From: Bacteroidales bacterium 6E
GTDB taxonomy: Bacteria; Bacteroidota; Bacteroidia; Bacteroidales; Prolixibacteraceae
Length of the DNA: 64,000 bases
Direction: 5' to 3'
Assembly (NCBI GenBank): GCA_001270045.2
Contig: DF970666.1
Location: forward strand, 124,001-188,000
Under the pieces are notes generated by a model. It saw only the letters and a program-made list of their open reading frames with translations. It was not told where the DNA came from and did no database searches. The translations under genes and the position numbers were made by a program. This document shows positions 26,764 through 35,818 of this stretch, one piece after another (positions within the stretch are counted from its first letter, which is position 1; every line of letters starts with the position of its first letter).

Positions 26764-27282
26764 ATGCAACCAAAACCATACATGAATCCTTACCTGGCAG
26801 GCTTTCTGCTGGGGTTGGTATTGCTGGCCACCATTTATATAACCGGTCGAGGACTAGGTGCCAGCGGGGCTTTCAAAAGTGTAGTCATTGCCACAGTCGA
26901 GGGTGTGGCTCCCCAGCATGCGGCAAATACGGCCTATTATGCCGATTTCAAGGCCACCAATCCCGAAGGTCCCTGGAAGAACTTCCTCGTATTTGAGATC
27001 GTGGGAGTTCTCATTGGCGCTTTCTTTTCGGGAGTGCTTGCAGGTCGCACAGGCCTGAAGCTTGAAAAGGGACCTGCGGTTTCCAATACCACGCGTATTA
27101 TCGGAGCCATCATCGGAGGTGCACTTTTTGGATTTGGCTCACAACTGGGCAGGGGATGTACCAGCGGATCGGCCCTCAGCGGCATGGCCGTTTTGTCATT
27201 GGGTGGCATTCTTACCATGCTGGCCATATTCGGAGCAGCCTATGCTCTTGCCTTCTTTTTTCGTAAACTTTGGTTAAAATAG
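26764..27282 (+). CDS. YeeE/YedE-type sulfur transporter, first half-protein
   Basis: From ATG 26764 the protein has 172 residues and about four membrane segments. It carries GRGCTSGSALSGMA, the conserved Cys-containing motif of YeeE/YedE (TsuA) thiosulfate transporters, and QLGRGCTSG near the end. The frame is open to a TTG at 26737, which is less likely. Full-length YeeE proteins contain two such halves; here the halves are two adjacent genes six bases apart. Confidence 0.82.
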   Translation: MQPKPYMNPYLAGFLLGLVLLATIYITGRGLGASGAFKSVVIATVEGVAPQHAANTAYYADFKATNPEGPWKNFLVFEIVGVLIGAFFSGVLAGRTGLKLEKGPAVSNTTRIIGAIIGGALFGFGSQLGRGCTSGSALSGMAVLSLGGILTMLAIFGAAYALAFFFRKLWLK

Positions 27283-27288
27283 AACAAC

Positions 27289-28485
27289 ATGGGACCCTTA
27301 GTACCTTTTATCATCAGTGAGGAATTTAGCCTGGTCATTGCGCTATTCCTCGGTATCGGATTCGGTTTTATTCTCGAACAGGCTGGATTTTCTTCTACCA
27401 GAAAACTGGTCGGATTATTTTACGGATACGATTTCACGGTTCTCCGTGTGTTCTTCACCGCCGGGATAACAGCCATGGCCGGTGTGTTGCTTCTTGGCCA
27501 TTATGGCCTGCTTGACCTGGATGTCATTTATGTGAATCCAACCTTCCTGAAATCGGCACTCCTTGGAGGTGCCATCATGGGCGTGGGTTTCATCATTGGC
27601 GGCTTTTGTCCGGGAACCAGCGTGTGCGCACTGGCTATTGGAAAACTTGATGCCCTTGCCTTTGTTTTCGGGGCAATTTTGGGAGTTTTTGCCTTTACCG
27701 AAGGATTTCCCCTGGTTGAGGGAATATACAACAGCAATAACATGGGGCAGGTTAAGATTTCGGAGTACCTGGGCATGTCCGACATCCTCTTTGGTTTCTT
27801 GTTGGCAGCCATGGCTGTTGGTGCCTTTGTGGCCACCTGGTATATCGAGAACAAAGTAAACAAGAGGAAGCCCGTCATTTCAGGAAAGCTCAGGAACCAA
27901 TACGCCTATGCTGTGCTTGGACCCTTCGTAGTCCTGGGAATAGTCGCATTTCTTCCTGGAAAGTATGATATCATCAACAAACGAATTGCCGACCAGAAAA
28001 GGCAGCAGACCTGCGTTTTCAAGGAAATGCCGGCTGACAAGCTTGCCCATGAGATCGTGAACAATTACTATGTGCTGAATGTCATTGATGTTCGCACGCC
28101 TGAAGAGTTTGAGGCATACCACCTTCCTACTGCGATCAACATACCTTTTGACCAGATGATGGATCGTCAGTATGAGCCCATTTTCAGGCAGAAACTGAAG
28201 ACCAACGTCTTCTATGCAGATAGTGATACCTTGGTCCGCATGGCTTGTCTGCATGCCAAATTCATTGGCAAGTCCGAGAATTATATCATGAAGGAAAGCA
28301 GTACCGAATTCAGGGAGATGTTTTTTGAATTGACCCCTCCCGGACCGGAAGCCACCAAGCAGCAATTGAGCTTGTATAATTACAGGTCGCAGACTGCTGC
28401 CCAGATGACCAACCTGATGGAGTCCCTCAAAAACATTGGAGCTCCCGTCAAACGGCAGGTAGTGACAGTCAAGGGAGGTTGCTAG
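27289..28485 (+). CDS. YeeE/YedE-type transporter fused to a rhodanese-like domain
   Basis: This 398-residue protein has a YeeE half (about 1-190) with GFIIGGFCPGTSVCALAIG, another membrane segment near 208-230, and a rhodanese fold at about 250-360 (LNVIDVRTPEEFEAYHLPTAINIPFD). The usual active-site loop is VFYADSDTLVRMAC: the catalytic Cys position is Ala and the only nearby Cys is nine residues later, so classical sulfurtransfer is doubtful. The domain would lie on one face of the membrane next to the pore and may bind the transported sulfur species. Last gene of the operon, followed by a terminator. Confidence 0.82.
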   Translation: MGPLVPFIISEEFSLVIALFLGIGFGFILEQAGFSSTRKLVGLFYGYDFTVLRVFFTAGITAMAGVLLLGHYGLLDLDVIYVNPTFLKSALLGGAIMGVGFIIGGFCPGTSVCALAIGKLDALAFVFGAILGVFAFTEGFPLVEGIYNSNNMGQVKISEYLGMSDILFGFLLAAMAVGAFVATWYIENKVNKRKPVISGKLRNQYAYAVLGPFVVLGIVAFLPGKYDIINKRIADQKRQQTCVFKEMPADKLAHEIVNNYYVLNVIDVRTPEEFEAYHLPTAINIPFDQMMDRQYEPIFRQKLKTNVFYADSDTLVRMACLHAKFIGKSENYIMKESSTEFREMFFELTPPGPEATKQQLSLYNYRSQTAAQMTNLMESLKNIGAPVKRQVVTVKGGC

Positions 28486-28556
28486 CGGTTTTTGGGTTTT
28501 GTCAATCTAAGTTTGCCTTTTATTCGGAAATGCCGGAATTAGGTGGATTATAAAAA

Positions 28557-28597
28557 CCGGAGGAGGGTTGTCACCGGCAACGTTCCTCCGATTTTTT
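28557..28597 (+). terminator. Terminator of the cytochrome/sulfur-transport operon
   Basis: CGGAGGA pairs with TCCTCCG, with an inner GTTG/CAAC stem, followed by ATTTTTT. Confidence 0.75.
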
Positions 28598-28928
28598 ATC
28601 CATGGGTTCGGTATGCTGGGAGATGCTGAGTACTTGTGATAATGGTCATCACATAAGTATAGGACGAAGGAATGCTTGTTCCATGGGTGCCTATGGAGAC
28701 AATACAACCTGTTTGGCCGATGAATGGGCCCGTTGCCTCAGAAGCCAATAGATGTCTGAATCAAGCTTATTTAATTGATCAAGTGTGATTTCAGAAAGCT
28801 GGTGGAACCGGATCTTCTTACCACTTCAATATTTATCCGCCTTTTATAAATTATTTCTGCATGGAATTAATTCCCCCTCCAAGACTGATTGGAATCGAAC
28901 CACTGCAGCCTGGTTGCATTTGCAGATA
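28598..28928. other. Intergenic region without a recognised gene
   Basis: About 330 bases. A strong hairpin, TACTTGTGAT with ATCACATAAGTA at about 28631-28661, is the only clear structure. No coding frame with protein-like composition was seen. Confidence 0.5.
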
Positions 28929-28966
28929 ACAAATAAAAACCGCCGCCTGAATGTCAGGCAGCGGTT
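28929..28966 (-). terminator. Terminator of the SusC/SusD operon
   Basis: AACCGC-GCCTG pairs with CAGGC-GCGGTT with one mismatch; on the minus strand it is followed by a T-rich run (complement of AAATAAAAA). Confidence 0.6.
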
Positions 28967-28978
28967 ATATTTTAAAAT

Positions 28979-29049
28979 GGCCGGAGGTGTATTGTAATTA
29001 CTAATCTAAGATTGAAGGAGAAAGTAGAGTCTGTACAGTTCCTCCGGCC
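28979..29049. repeat. Inverted repeat overlapping the 3' side of susD
   Basis: GGCCGGAGG at 28979-28987 is complementary to CCTCCGGCC at 29041-29049, 53 bases apart, just before the susD stop at 29058. Confidence 0.5.
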
Positions 29050-29057
29050 AATACGAT

Positions 29058-30515
29058 TTACTGTACACCTGAGCGGGTATCCCACCACATTTTCACTCCC
29101 CAGAAATCGTCCTTCACCTGATCGGCAAACGACTTGGCGTTAGCTTCATTCAAAGTGAGTTCGTTCTGTGGGTAAGGATACCTGAAGGGAGGAGAATTGT
29201 GTCCCGTATAGGTTGTTCCCGGTGCAATGTAATGGTTGGTCGGAACGCCGGTACGACGATAGAGTGACCAGACTTCCATACCTTGTTTGAACATGGCAAT
29301 CCATTCCTGAAGATAGATTTGCTCCAGGGTATTGTTATACTTGGCTGCCCCATTCAGGTAAGCGGTTACATCTGATGCACCCAGTCCATTTTCCAGCAGC
29401 GATGCTTCCACTGCCTTATTATAGGCTGCTTCGGCGGTCATGCCAACGCTGTATCCCTTATGGGCAGCTTCGGCAATGTGGAACATGACTTCGGCATACC
29501 TCATAAAGGGAGAGAAACCTGCAGGATCCTTACGGAATCTTTCGCCAATACGGCTGATGGTTGAAATATTCGGCTGGGCAGATGCACCAATGGTAAAGCC
29601 ACGATATTCACCGTCAGCGGCAGCTGGCATGGCATATACCGGAAGCCTCGGGTCATTCAGGTTTTTCAAATGGTTGATCAGCAAGTCACTCATCCCGTGA
29701 TCGTCACGTCCTTTTGAGTCCACAAACCATGGTTCTTCATATGGATTGACTCCAGGCCACCAGAAGAAGGCATTGTCATCATTGCTGGTCATGATCGGAT
29801 TGGCACCGGGATTGCCCAGAATGGCTTCAACCGTGCTTTTGGCAAGACCTGAATTCACGCCCGACATACGCATGGCGATACGGAGACGAAGAGAGTTGGC
29901 GAACTTTCTCCAATTCATTACCTCTCCGTTAAAGAGCAAATCGCCGTCTCCCAACTGGTCGTTTGAACCTGATCCCAAAAGGGTATTGGCTTCGGCCAAA
30001 ATAGCAAGCAGGGCAGGATAGATATCTTCCTGTTTGTCATATTTGGGAAGGAGAATACCATCGGCCATTTTTATGGCCTCGGTAAATGGGATGTCTCTCC
30101 AGGTGTCGGTCATGATCTGGTAAATGTAGGCTTCCAGCACTTTGGCGACACCAAGAAGGTTTTTGGCGTCATCGGCCTCTGCTTTCTTCTTGATTTCATT
30201 GATGTTATTCAGCTGGATGTAGCCATAGTACCATTTGTTTTCGACAACGGTAGGACGGAATGTATACCTTGCTTCGTCAATGTATTGGATCTTGGCGATG
30301 TGTCCACCGTAAGTGGAAGGTTCGTTCATGTCATTCCACGGATCGTAGAATGTGGATGAATGGTATCTCAGCACGTAAGCAAGTACGTTAGTGGCTGGTG
30401 CGTCCTTGGCGCGGTCCGGGTCGGTGTTTACCTCCTCGAACGTGTCAGTGCAACCGGCAAGGAAGAGGGTTGCAATGAATGCCAGTGCAAATATTTTTCC
30501 AATATATCTTTTCAT
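29058..30515 (-). CDS. SusD/RagB-like nutrient-binding outer-membrane lipoprotein
   Basis: From ATG 30515 (a second ATG lies two codons upstream) this 485-residue protein has a lipoprotein signal ending LFLAGC and the start of SusD-like proteins (EEVNTDPDRAKDAP). It looks like the SusD-like 2 subfamily with TPR helices and the late motif FPYPQNELTLNEAN. It forms the lid of the SusC channel encoded just upstream. No glycosidase or regulator gene adjoins, so the substrate is unknown and could be peptide rather than glycan. Confidence 0.9.
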   Translation of the reverse strand: MKRYIGKIFALAFIATLFLAGCTDTFEEVNTDPDRAKDAPATNVLAYVLRYHSSTFYDPWNDMNEPSTYGGHIAKIQYIDEARYTFRPTVVENKWYYGYIQLNNINEIKKKAEADDAKNLLGVAKVLEAYIYQIMTDTWRDIPFTEAIKMADGILLPKYDKQEDIYPALLAILAEANTLLGSGSNDQLGDGDLLFNGEVMNWRKFANSLRLRIAMRMSGVNSGLAKSTVEAILGNPGANPIMTSNDDNAFFWWPGVNPYEEPWFVDSKGRDDHGMSDLLINHLKNLNDPRLPVYAMPAAADGEYRGFTIGASAQPNISTISRIGERFRKDPAGFSPFMRYAEVMFHIAEAAHKGYSVGMTAEAAYNKAVEASLLENGLGASDVTAYLNGAAKYNNTLEQIYLQEWIAMFKQGMEVWSLYRRTGVPTNHYIAPGTTYTGHNSPPFRYPYPQNELTLNEANAKSFADQVKDDFWGVKMWWDTRSGVQ

Positions 30516-30534
30516 AATCATGCTATATTAGACA

Positions 30535-33500
30535 TTAGAATTTTAAATTTAACTTAAGACCGAAGCTGCGGGTAGGTGGGTAGCTGGTGGTTTCAAGACC
30601 AACACTACCGTTGCCGTTATTGCCTACGGAGTTTTCAGGATCAAGTCCGGAAATATTGGATTTATGACGCCACAGGATGGCCAGGTTGGTACCTACAAGT
30701 CCAAGTGTGCCACCTTTAACAAAGCTTCCGCTTCCAAAAAGATTCTTTGGCAATTCATAGGTGATATGGGCTTCACGGAGTTTGCCGTAAGAACCATCAT
30801 AAACGCTAAGCTCGCGGTTGCTGTAGAATGATTCGAAGAAATACTGAGCTGGTGTGGTGATGTCGTTTTCTGCAAATTCAGAATCCTGGATGTCTGCGGC
30901 AGGAGTACCAACTACCTTTACGAATTTAGTGTCTTCCATGTAGTTTTTACCAAGGATGATACCATTTTCACGATGATCTTCCAATGCGGTAAATTCAAGC
31001 TGACCGGCATACGATCCAAACATCTGGCTTACAGAGAATACATCGCCACCTTTGCGGATGTCAACCAGGAAACCAAAACTCAGGTTTTTGTATGAGAATT
31101 CATTGCGGATACCACCAATCCAATCAGGATTGACATTCCCAAGCTTCATGTTGGACTGCAATCTTGGACGACCAGATGCTGCGACAATTACTGCTCCATC
31201 AGATTTCCTGCGGACCATCCCGGTACCATAAATCACGCCCCAAGGTTCGCCAGGACGTGCCTGCACGAATGTACTCCACTGGTCGCCGATGTTGTATGAT
31301 TCCAGTTTCTGTCCGGTAACCGGGTCGGTATAGAGCTCGACTATTTTACTCACGTCGCGTGCCCAGTTCAGGGTGATGTCCCAGTTCAGACCATTGGCCT
31401 GTTTGATAACAGAACCACGTAATTGGACTTCAATACCCTGGTTGTTGATTTCACCAGCGTTGACGAGGGTTGTATTGTAACCGGTTGCTTTTGAAATGGC
31501 AACACTCATGATCTGGTTGGTGGTGGTTTTGTCATATACTGCCACATCCAGTCCCAGACGGTTGTTCAGGAAATTGGCTTCAACGCCGAATTCTGAGGTT
31601 ACAACCTGCTCGGGAGCAAGACTGGCTGGCGGGAATTCAGTTGCCTGGTTATACTGTGTTACGCCATAAATGGTGGCAGTACCTGCACTGAAATAAGGAT
31701 CGGTACGGTAAGCTCCGGTAGCGGAACCAACTTTTGCCCATCCACCGCGTACTTTAAGGAATGAAACCACACCACTTTCAATGTCAAATGCATCGAGCGG
31801 GAGGAAGCTTAAACTGAAAGCAGGGTAGAAGAAAGGATCCTTGATGGTTGAACTCCAGTCGTTACGTGCACTGGCATCGAGATAAACGAAATTGCCATAA
31901 CCAAGTGATGCCGACGCATATACACTGTTGCTGCGGATCCAGGAATGGTCCATGGCGGTTACAGGACTACCCTTGACGTTAGAAATTGTAAACAGGTTTG
32001 GTACTGTAAGGGAGTTAGCTCCTATGGTGGAGTTTTCCCAACGCAGGTTCCTGTAGTTGGCACCAGCTACCGCGGTGACAGACAATTCTCCAAATCGTTT
32101 GTCGAAATAACCAATCAGGTCGGCGTTTACTTCAGTATTCCTGTCCTGGTTGAGGCGGAACCATCCACCATCAAATGTGGCGGTAGAAGCATCCAATAAG
32201 GTCTCATTGGATCCTGAATGGGTGACAAGTTTATTTTTTGAGTTGTAATAGTCAAGACCAAGACGTCCTTCAAATTTAAGGAAGTCGGTTGGTTTCAGCC
32301 ACAATGAAGTTTTACCGAAAACCCTGTCCCTTTGGTAACCATTGGTGTTTTTGTTCAAACTCCAGAATGGGTTGTTGTGGTAGTTGCTGTTCCAGTTGTA
32401 TGGGAATCCATTAGGCATGGTGGTTTTCCAATTGGCCTCAACGGCTTTCATGTCAACCTGACGACCAAACCACTGTCCGAATGCCTGCATCGGGTTGCTG
32501 GCATTATATTCGGTAATGGGGAGGTTGTCACTTTCCGTACGGGTATAGTTCAAAGCAAAATCAAAATCCAACATTTTGTTAATATTCATGATTGAATTGA
32601 CTGCAGCCGTGTAGCGGGTAAGGTTAGTGTTTGGGAGAGTACCCTGCTGGTCACGCATACCTACAGAAAGTCTGGTGTTGGAATTGTCAGTAACCGAAGT
32701 TACTGCGAAGTTATGGTTTGAGGAATATCCCATCTGGAAATAATCCTTGACGTTACTTGGATTAGATACCCAAGGAGTAGGTTGGTATACACCATTCGAA
32801 TAAGGGCTGTTAAACTGCGGAATCATCAGGCCGATATCAAGTCTCGGACCCCAGCTTTCATCCACGCCGTCGTTCACACCATTACCGATACCGTCGACAT
32901 ATTTAAAACCCATACCCGGATCATAACCTCCGGTGGCAAAGTCCTGGTAGCTTCCGGTATAACCATCGGCCTGGGCTTCTTTATAGAACCATTCATCACC
33001 CATATAACCCTGACCATACTTATTCTGGAATTTCTGGATGCCATAAATCTGGTCAAAATTGTGGTTTCCATCGTAAGTTACTGAAACCCCTTTAGCTCTT
33101 CCTGCACCTGATTTGGTGGTGATCAGGATAACGCCATGACCAGCACGCATACCATACAGTGCGGCTGATCCACCTTTCAGTACCGAAATGGATTCAATAT
33201 CCTGGGGATTGATGTCATTCAAGCCACTGCCGAAGTCAACCGCGTTCTGTGACAAGTTGCTGTTGCTGATCGGGATACCGTCAACCACAATCAAAGGTTG
33301 GTTGTCACCAAATGAGCTGTTACCACGGATAACGATTCGCGATGAAGAACCGATCTGTCCACCAGCCTGGCTGATCTGGACACCCGCTACCTTACCCGAA
33401 AGTGAATTGATCACGTTGGGGGAAGCGGCTTTTACCAGTTCATCGCTTTTTACGTCCTGCACCGCGTATCCGAGGGATTTCTTCTCCCTTGAGATACCCA

Positions 33501-33828
33501 AAGCGGTGACTACAACCTCATCCACGCCAATGGCCTGGGGCTGCATGACGATGTTAATGGTGTTTCTTCCGGCGATGGCAATGTCTTGGGAAGCCATACC
33601 CACAAAAGAGAACACGAGATCCTGAGCATCAGTCGGGACCTGGAGCGCGAAACGGCCATCCATGTCGGTGACAGTTCCCAGAGTAGTCCCTTTCACAATT
33701 ACAGAAACCCCGGGAATGGGCGATCCGTCCTCCCCGGAAGTTACGACACCTGTAATCTCTCTGGTCTGTGCAAACAAGACCTGCAGGCCAAGCAAAAACA
33801 TGGCCAATAACAGCGTAACTTTTTTCAT
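30535..33828 (-). CDS. SusC/RagA-family TonB-dependent outer-membrane channel
   Basis: This 1097-residue protein has a signal peptide (about 1-20), a carboxypeptidase-regulatory-like domain (EITGVVTSGEDGSPIPGVSV), a TonB box region (GVDEVVVTALG), the plug with DVKSDELVKAASPNVINSL, and a large barrel ending SFGLKLNLKF. It imports a ligand delivered by the partner SusD, whose gene starts 19 bases downstream. The pair lacks nearby hydrolases, sigma/anti-sigma genes or hybrid two-component regulators. Confidence 0.95.
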   Translation of the reverse strand: MKKVTLLLAMFLLGLQVLFAQTREITGVVTSGEDGSPIPGVSVIVKGTTLGTVTDMDGRFALQVPTDAQDLVFSFVGMASQDIAIAGRNTINIVMQPQAIGVDEVVVTALGISREKKSLGYAVQDVKSDELVKAASPNVINSLSGKVAGVQISQAGGQIGSSSRIVIRGNSSFGDNQPLIVVDGIPISNSNLSQNAVDFGSGLNDINPQDIESISVLKGGSAALYGMRAGHGVILITTKSGAGRAKGVSVTYDGNHNFDQIYGIQKFQNKYGQGYMGDEWFYKEAQADGYTGSYQDFATGGYDPGMGFKYVDGIGNGVNDGVDESWGPRLDIGLMIPQFNSPYSNGVYQPTPWVSNPSNVKDYFQMGYSSNHNFAVTSVTDNSNTRLSVGMRDQQGTLPNTNLTRYTAAVNSIMNINKMLDFDFALNYTRTESDNLPITEYNASNPMQAFGQWFGRQVDMKAVEANWKTTMPNGFPYNWNSNYHNNPFWSLNKNTNGYQRDRVFGKTSLWLKPTDFLKFEGRLGLDYYNSKNKLVTHSGSNETLLDASTATFDGGWFRLNQDRNTEVNADLIGYFDKRFGELSVTAVAGANYRNLRWENSTIGANSLTVPNLFTISNVKGSPVTAMDHSWIRSNSVYASASLGYGNFVYLDASARNDWSSTIKDPFFYPAFSLSFLPLDAFDIESGVVSFLKVRGGWAKVGSATGAYRTDPYFSAGTATIYGVTQYNQATEFPPASLAPEQVVTSEFGVEANFLNNRLGLDVAVYDKTTTNQIMSVAISKATGYNTTLVNAGEINNQGIEVQLRGSVIKQANGLNWDITLNWARDVSKIVELYTDPVTGQKLESYNIGDQWSTFVQARPGEPWGVIYGTGMVRRKSDGAVIVAASGRPRLQSNMKLGNVNPDWIGGIRNEFSYKNLSFGFLVDIRKGGDVFSVSQMFGSYAGQLEFTALEDHRENGIILGKNYMEDTKFVKVVGTPAADIQDSEFAENDITTPAQYFFESFYSNRELSVYDGSYGKLREAHITYELPKNLFGSGSFVKGGTLGLVGTNLAILWRHKSNISGLDPENSVGNNGNGSVGLETTSYPPTRSFGLKLNLKF

Positions 33829-33994
33829 AGAAATCGTTTTAAGTTAAGAATTAATAAAAAATAGTATGAATTATCTCTGCTTCGCTGATATGATCTGCCT
33901 TTCTCCCGAAACAAACCATATCGAAATATTCAAATATCTAGTGATGACACTTTATTTAAATTAGACAACTTAATCTTATAGATTTTCACTACTT

Positions 33995-34026
33995 CAAAGT
34001 TAAAAAAGAATTTTTGTAAGAGCCAA
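33995..34026 (-). promoter_or_regulatory. Promoter of the SusC/SusD operon
   Basis: On the minus strand TTG at 34024-34026 and TAACTTTG at 33995-34002 are separated by 21 bases, fitting the Bacteroidota -33/-7 pattern. Confidence 0.5.
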
Positions 34027-34067
34027 CTAAATGTTCAACTATTTTTTCAGAATTTTTAGGAATTTTA

Positions 34068-34085
34068 ACAGTTATCAATAACTGT
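34068..34085. promoter_or_regulatory. Palindromic operator candidate upstream of susC
   Basis: ACAGTTAT and ATAACTGT are perfect 8-base arms around CA, about 40 bases upstream of the -33 box, a position suited to an activator. Confidence 0.4.
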
Positions 34086-34321
34086 CAACGAGTTATAACA
34101 TCAATCAAAAGGTGGGTTATCCTGTGACCAAAGTCACTGAGATGACATAGGGGCTGCTGTCAATTACAGCATTCCTGTCTTGTCTGAAAAAGTAAGTGTT
34201 TATAAATGAGAGTTTGCAGGAAGTTGTCCTAGGGCGTTAAGCTAAAGATCTGCACTCCTGCACGAATAAGATTACAAATCCATTCTTTATGAAGCCGGGT
34301 TTGCCTATGCCCAATTAAGTG

Positions 34322-35044
34322 TCAATATTTCCTTAAAATGGGGCAGATGTCCGATAAACGACTGAATCGCCAGGTTTTGGTGACCGACCTGCCCATCTGC
34401 TCTTTTTCTTCAGCGGAGAATCCTGTGTCACCGCCGGTATGCAAAAAATGGACCTGGTCAATTCCAACATTCATGGCACCTATGATATCCACATCCCACG
34501 AATCGCCAATCATCAGGCTCTCTTTCTTACGGGCGTTCGATGTCTTCAGCGCGTGATGGTATATTTCAGGGGCTGGCTTGGGCGACTTAAGCTCCTCTGA
34601 TATGAATACATGCGTGAAATATTTCGCAAGGTCGCTGTTGGCCAGCTTTTTGTGTTGCACTTCCACAAATCCGTTGGTGATGATGTGCATTTTAAACCAG
34701 GGTGCCAATTCGTCGAGCAGCTCACGGGCCCCTTCACATAACCTTGTCTGGTGGGGCATCCGTTCAAGGTAAAGATGGTTGAACTCCGATCCGTCGATGC
34801 TTGCGATGCCAAGTTCTTCAAAGGTCAGCGAAAACCGTGAAGCCGCAAGGTCTGCCTTGGTGATCTCATGTTTGCGGTAAAGCTCCCAGAGGTGGTCGTT
34901 GTTACGGTTGTATACCTGGTTGAAGTTTTCGTATCCTAAGGCCGGAAGCCCATATTGTTCATACACTTCCCTTAAGGCATGGTACGAGTTCAGGTCAAAA
35001 TCCCAAATGGTATTGTCGAGGTCGAAAAAGAGATGTTTGTACAT
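34322..35044 (-). CDS. HAD-family nucleotidase, YjjG type
   Basis: From ATG 35044 the protein has 240 residues. It begins MYKHLFFDLDNTIWDFDLNS, the HAD motif I with DxD, and has MHIITNGFVEVQHKKL (motif II), SPKPAPEIYHHAL (motif III Lys) and LMIGDSWDVDIIGAMNVGI (motif IV), all typical of YjjG-like non-canonical pyrimidine nucleotidases. The open frame begins at a TTG (35053) overlapping rsmI; the ATG five bases past the rsmI stop is preferred. Confidence 0.82.
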   Translation of the reverse strand: MYKHLFFDLDNTIWDFDLNSYHALREVYEQYGLPALGYENFNQVYNRNNDHLWELYRKHEITKADLAASRFSLTFEELGIASIDGSEFNHLYLERMPHQTRLCEGARELLDELAPWFKMHIITNGFVEVQHKKLANSDLAKYFTHVFISEELKSPKPAPEIYHHALKTSNARKKESLMIGDSWDVDIIGAMNVGIDQVHFLHTGGDTGFSAEEKEQMGRSVTKTWRFSRLSDICPILRKY

Positions 35045-35049
35045 AACGG

Positions 35050-35766
35050 TCAATCGGATTCTTCGGTGTCGCTGTCTTCACTTTTGCCTTTGCCAATGCC
35101 TTCGAAGACTACCACGATTTCACCTCGTGGGGGATTGGCTTCAAAATGGGCCTGGACATCAGCAATGGTGCCCCTGACATTTTCTTCGTGGATCTTGGAG
35201 AGTTCGCGACTAACACACACCTGACGCCCTGCCCCGAAGACTTCAGAGGCTTGGTTCAATAACTTTACAAGGCGATGGGGCGACTCATAGAAAATGATGG
35301 TGCGTGGCTCTTCCGCCAATGCCAACAGCCTTTTTTGCCTGCCTTTCTTCTGGGGAAGGAAGCCTTCAAACACAAAGCGGTCGGAGGGGAATCCGGAATT
35401 GACCAATGCTGGTACGAAAGCGGTGGCTCCGGGAAGGCACTCAACATCTAGTCCCATTTCAACGCAGGTATGTACCAAAAGGTATCCCGGATCGGAAACT
35501 GAAGGGGTACCCGCATCGGAGATGAGGGCTACGGTCAGCCCCTCTTCAATCTGGGTGGCTACTCGCCTGACTGTCCCGTGTTCATTGAATTTGTGGTGCG
35601 ATGTCATGCGGGCCTGAATGCCGTAATGAAACAACAGTTTTGCAGATGTCCTGGTGTCTTCGGCCAAGATCAGGTCAACCTCCTTCAGGATCCTTACCGC
35701 CCTGAAGGTCATGTCTTCAAGGTTCCCGATAGGGGTGGGCACTATGTATAATTTTCCGTTTTTCAA
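35050..35766 (-). CDS. rsmI: 16S rRNA 2'-O-ribose C1402 methyltransferase
   Basis: This protein has KLYIVPTPIGNLEDMTFRAVR, EDTRTSAKLL, LISDAGTPSVSDPGYLLV, and FEGFLPQKKGRQKRL with TIIFYESPHRL, the full RsmI signature. There is no ATG before the conserved start. TTG at 35766 gives 238 residues, near the usual 225-280, and leaves the perfect hairpin at 35781-35808 outside the gene; a TTG at 35805 would put that hairpin in the coding sequence. It is followed by the YjjG-type gene. Confidence 0.9.
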   Translation of the reverse strand: MKNGKLYIVPTPIGNLEDMTFRAVRILKEVDLILAEDTRTSAKLLFHYGIQARMTSHHKFNEHGTVRRVATQIEEGLTVALISDAGTPSVSDPGYLLVHTCVEMGLDVECLPGATAFVPALVNSGFPSDRFVFEGFLPQKKGRQKRLLALAEEPRTIIFYESPHRLVKLLNQASEVFGAGRQVCVSRELSKIHEENVRGTIADVQAHFEANPPRGEIVVVFEGIGKGKSEDSDTEESD

Positions 35767-35780
35767 TGTTGGGTTTTTAT

Positions 35781-35808
35781 GTATTGACAGGGCAAGCCCT
35801 GTCAATAC
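35781..35808. repeat. Perfect hairpin between the proline-rich gene and rsmI
   Basis: Two 13-base arms (GTATTGACAGGGC and its complement) are separated by only two bases. It has no T run on either strand, so it is not a standard terminator; it may end or stabilise the upstream message. Confidence 0.7.
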
Positions 35809-35818
35809 TATCTAATAT

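Larger units (their letters stand above)
33829..34321. other. Regulatory intergenic region upstream of the SusC/SusD pair
   Basis: About 490 bases with no coding frame. It holds the promoter at 33995-34026 and the palindrome at 34068-34085. The right third (34120-34320) has only a small GCTGT/ACAGC hairpin. The susC leader would be about 160 bases, long enough for RNA-level control. Confidence 0.5.

Noticed and set aside
28598-28928. A structured non-coding RNA (6S-like) in this gap
   Set aside because: One good hairpin is present but I could not draw a known RNA fold or find a matching promoter and terminator.
34086-34321. A small gene upstream of the SusC promoter
   Set aside because: All frames are short and without protein-like composition.
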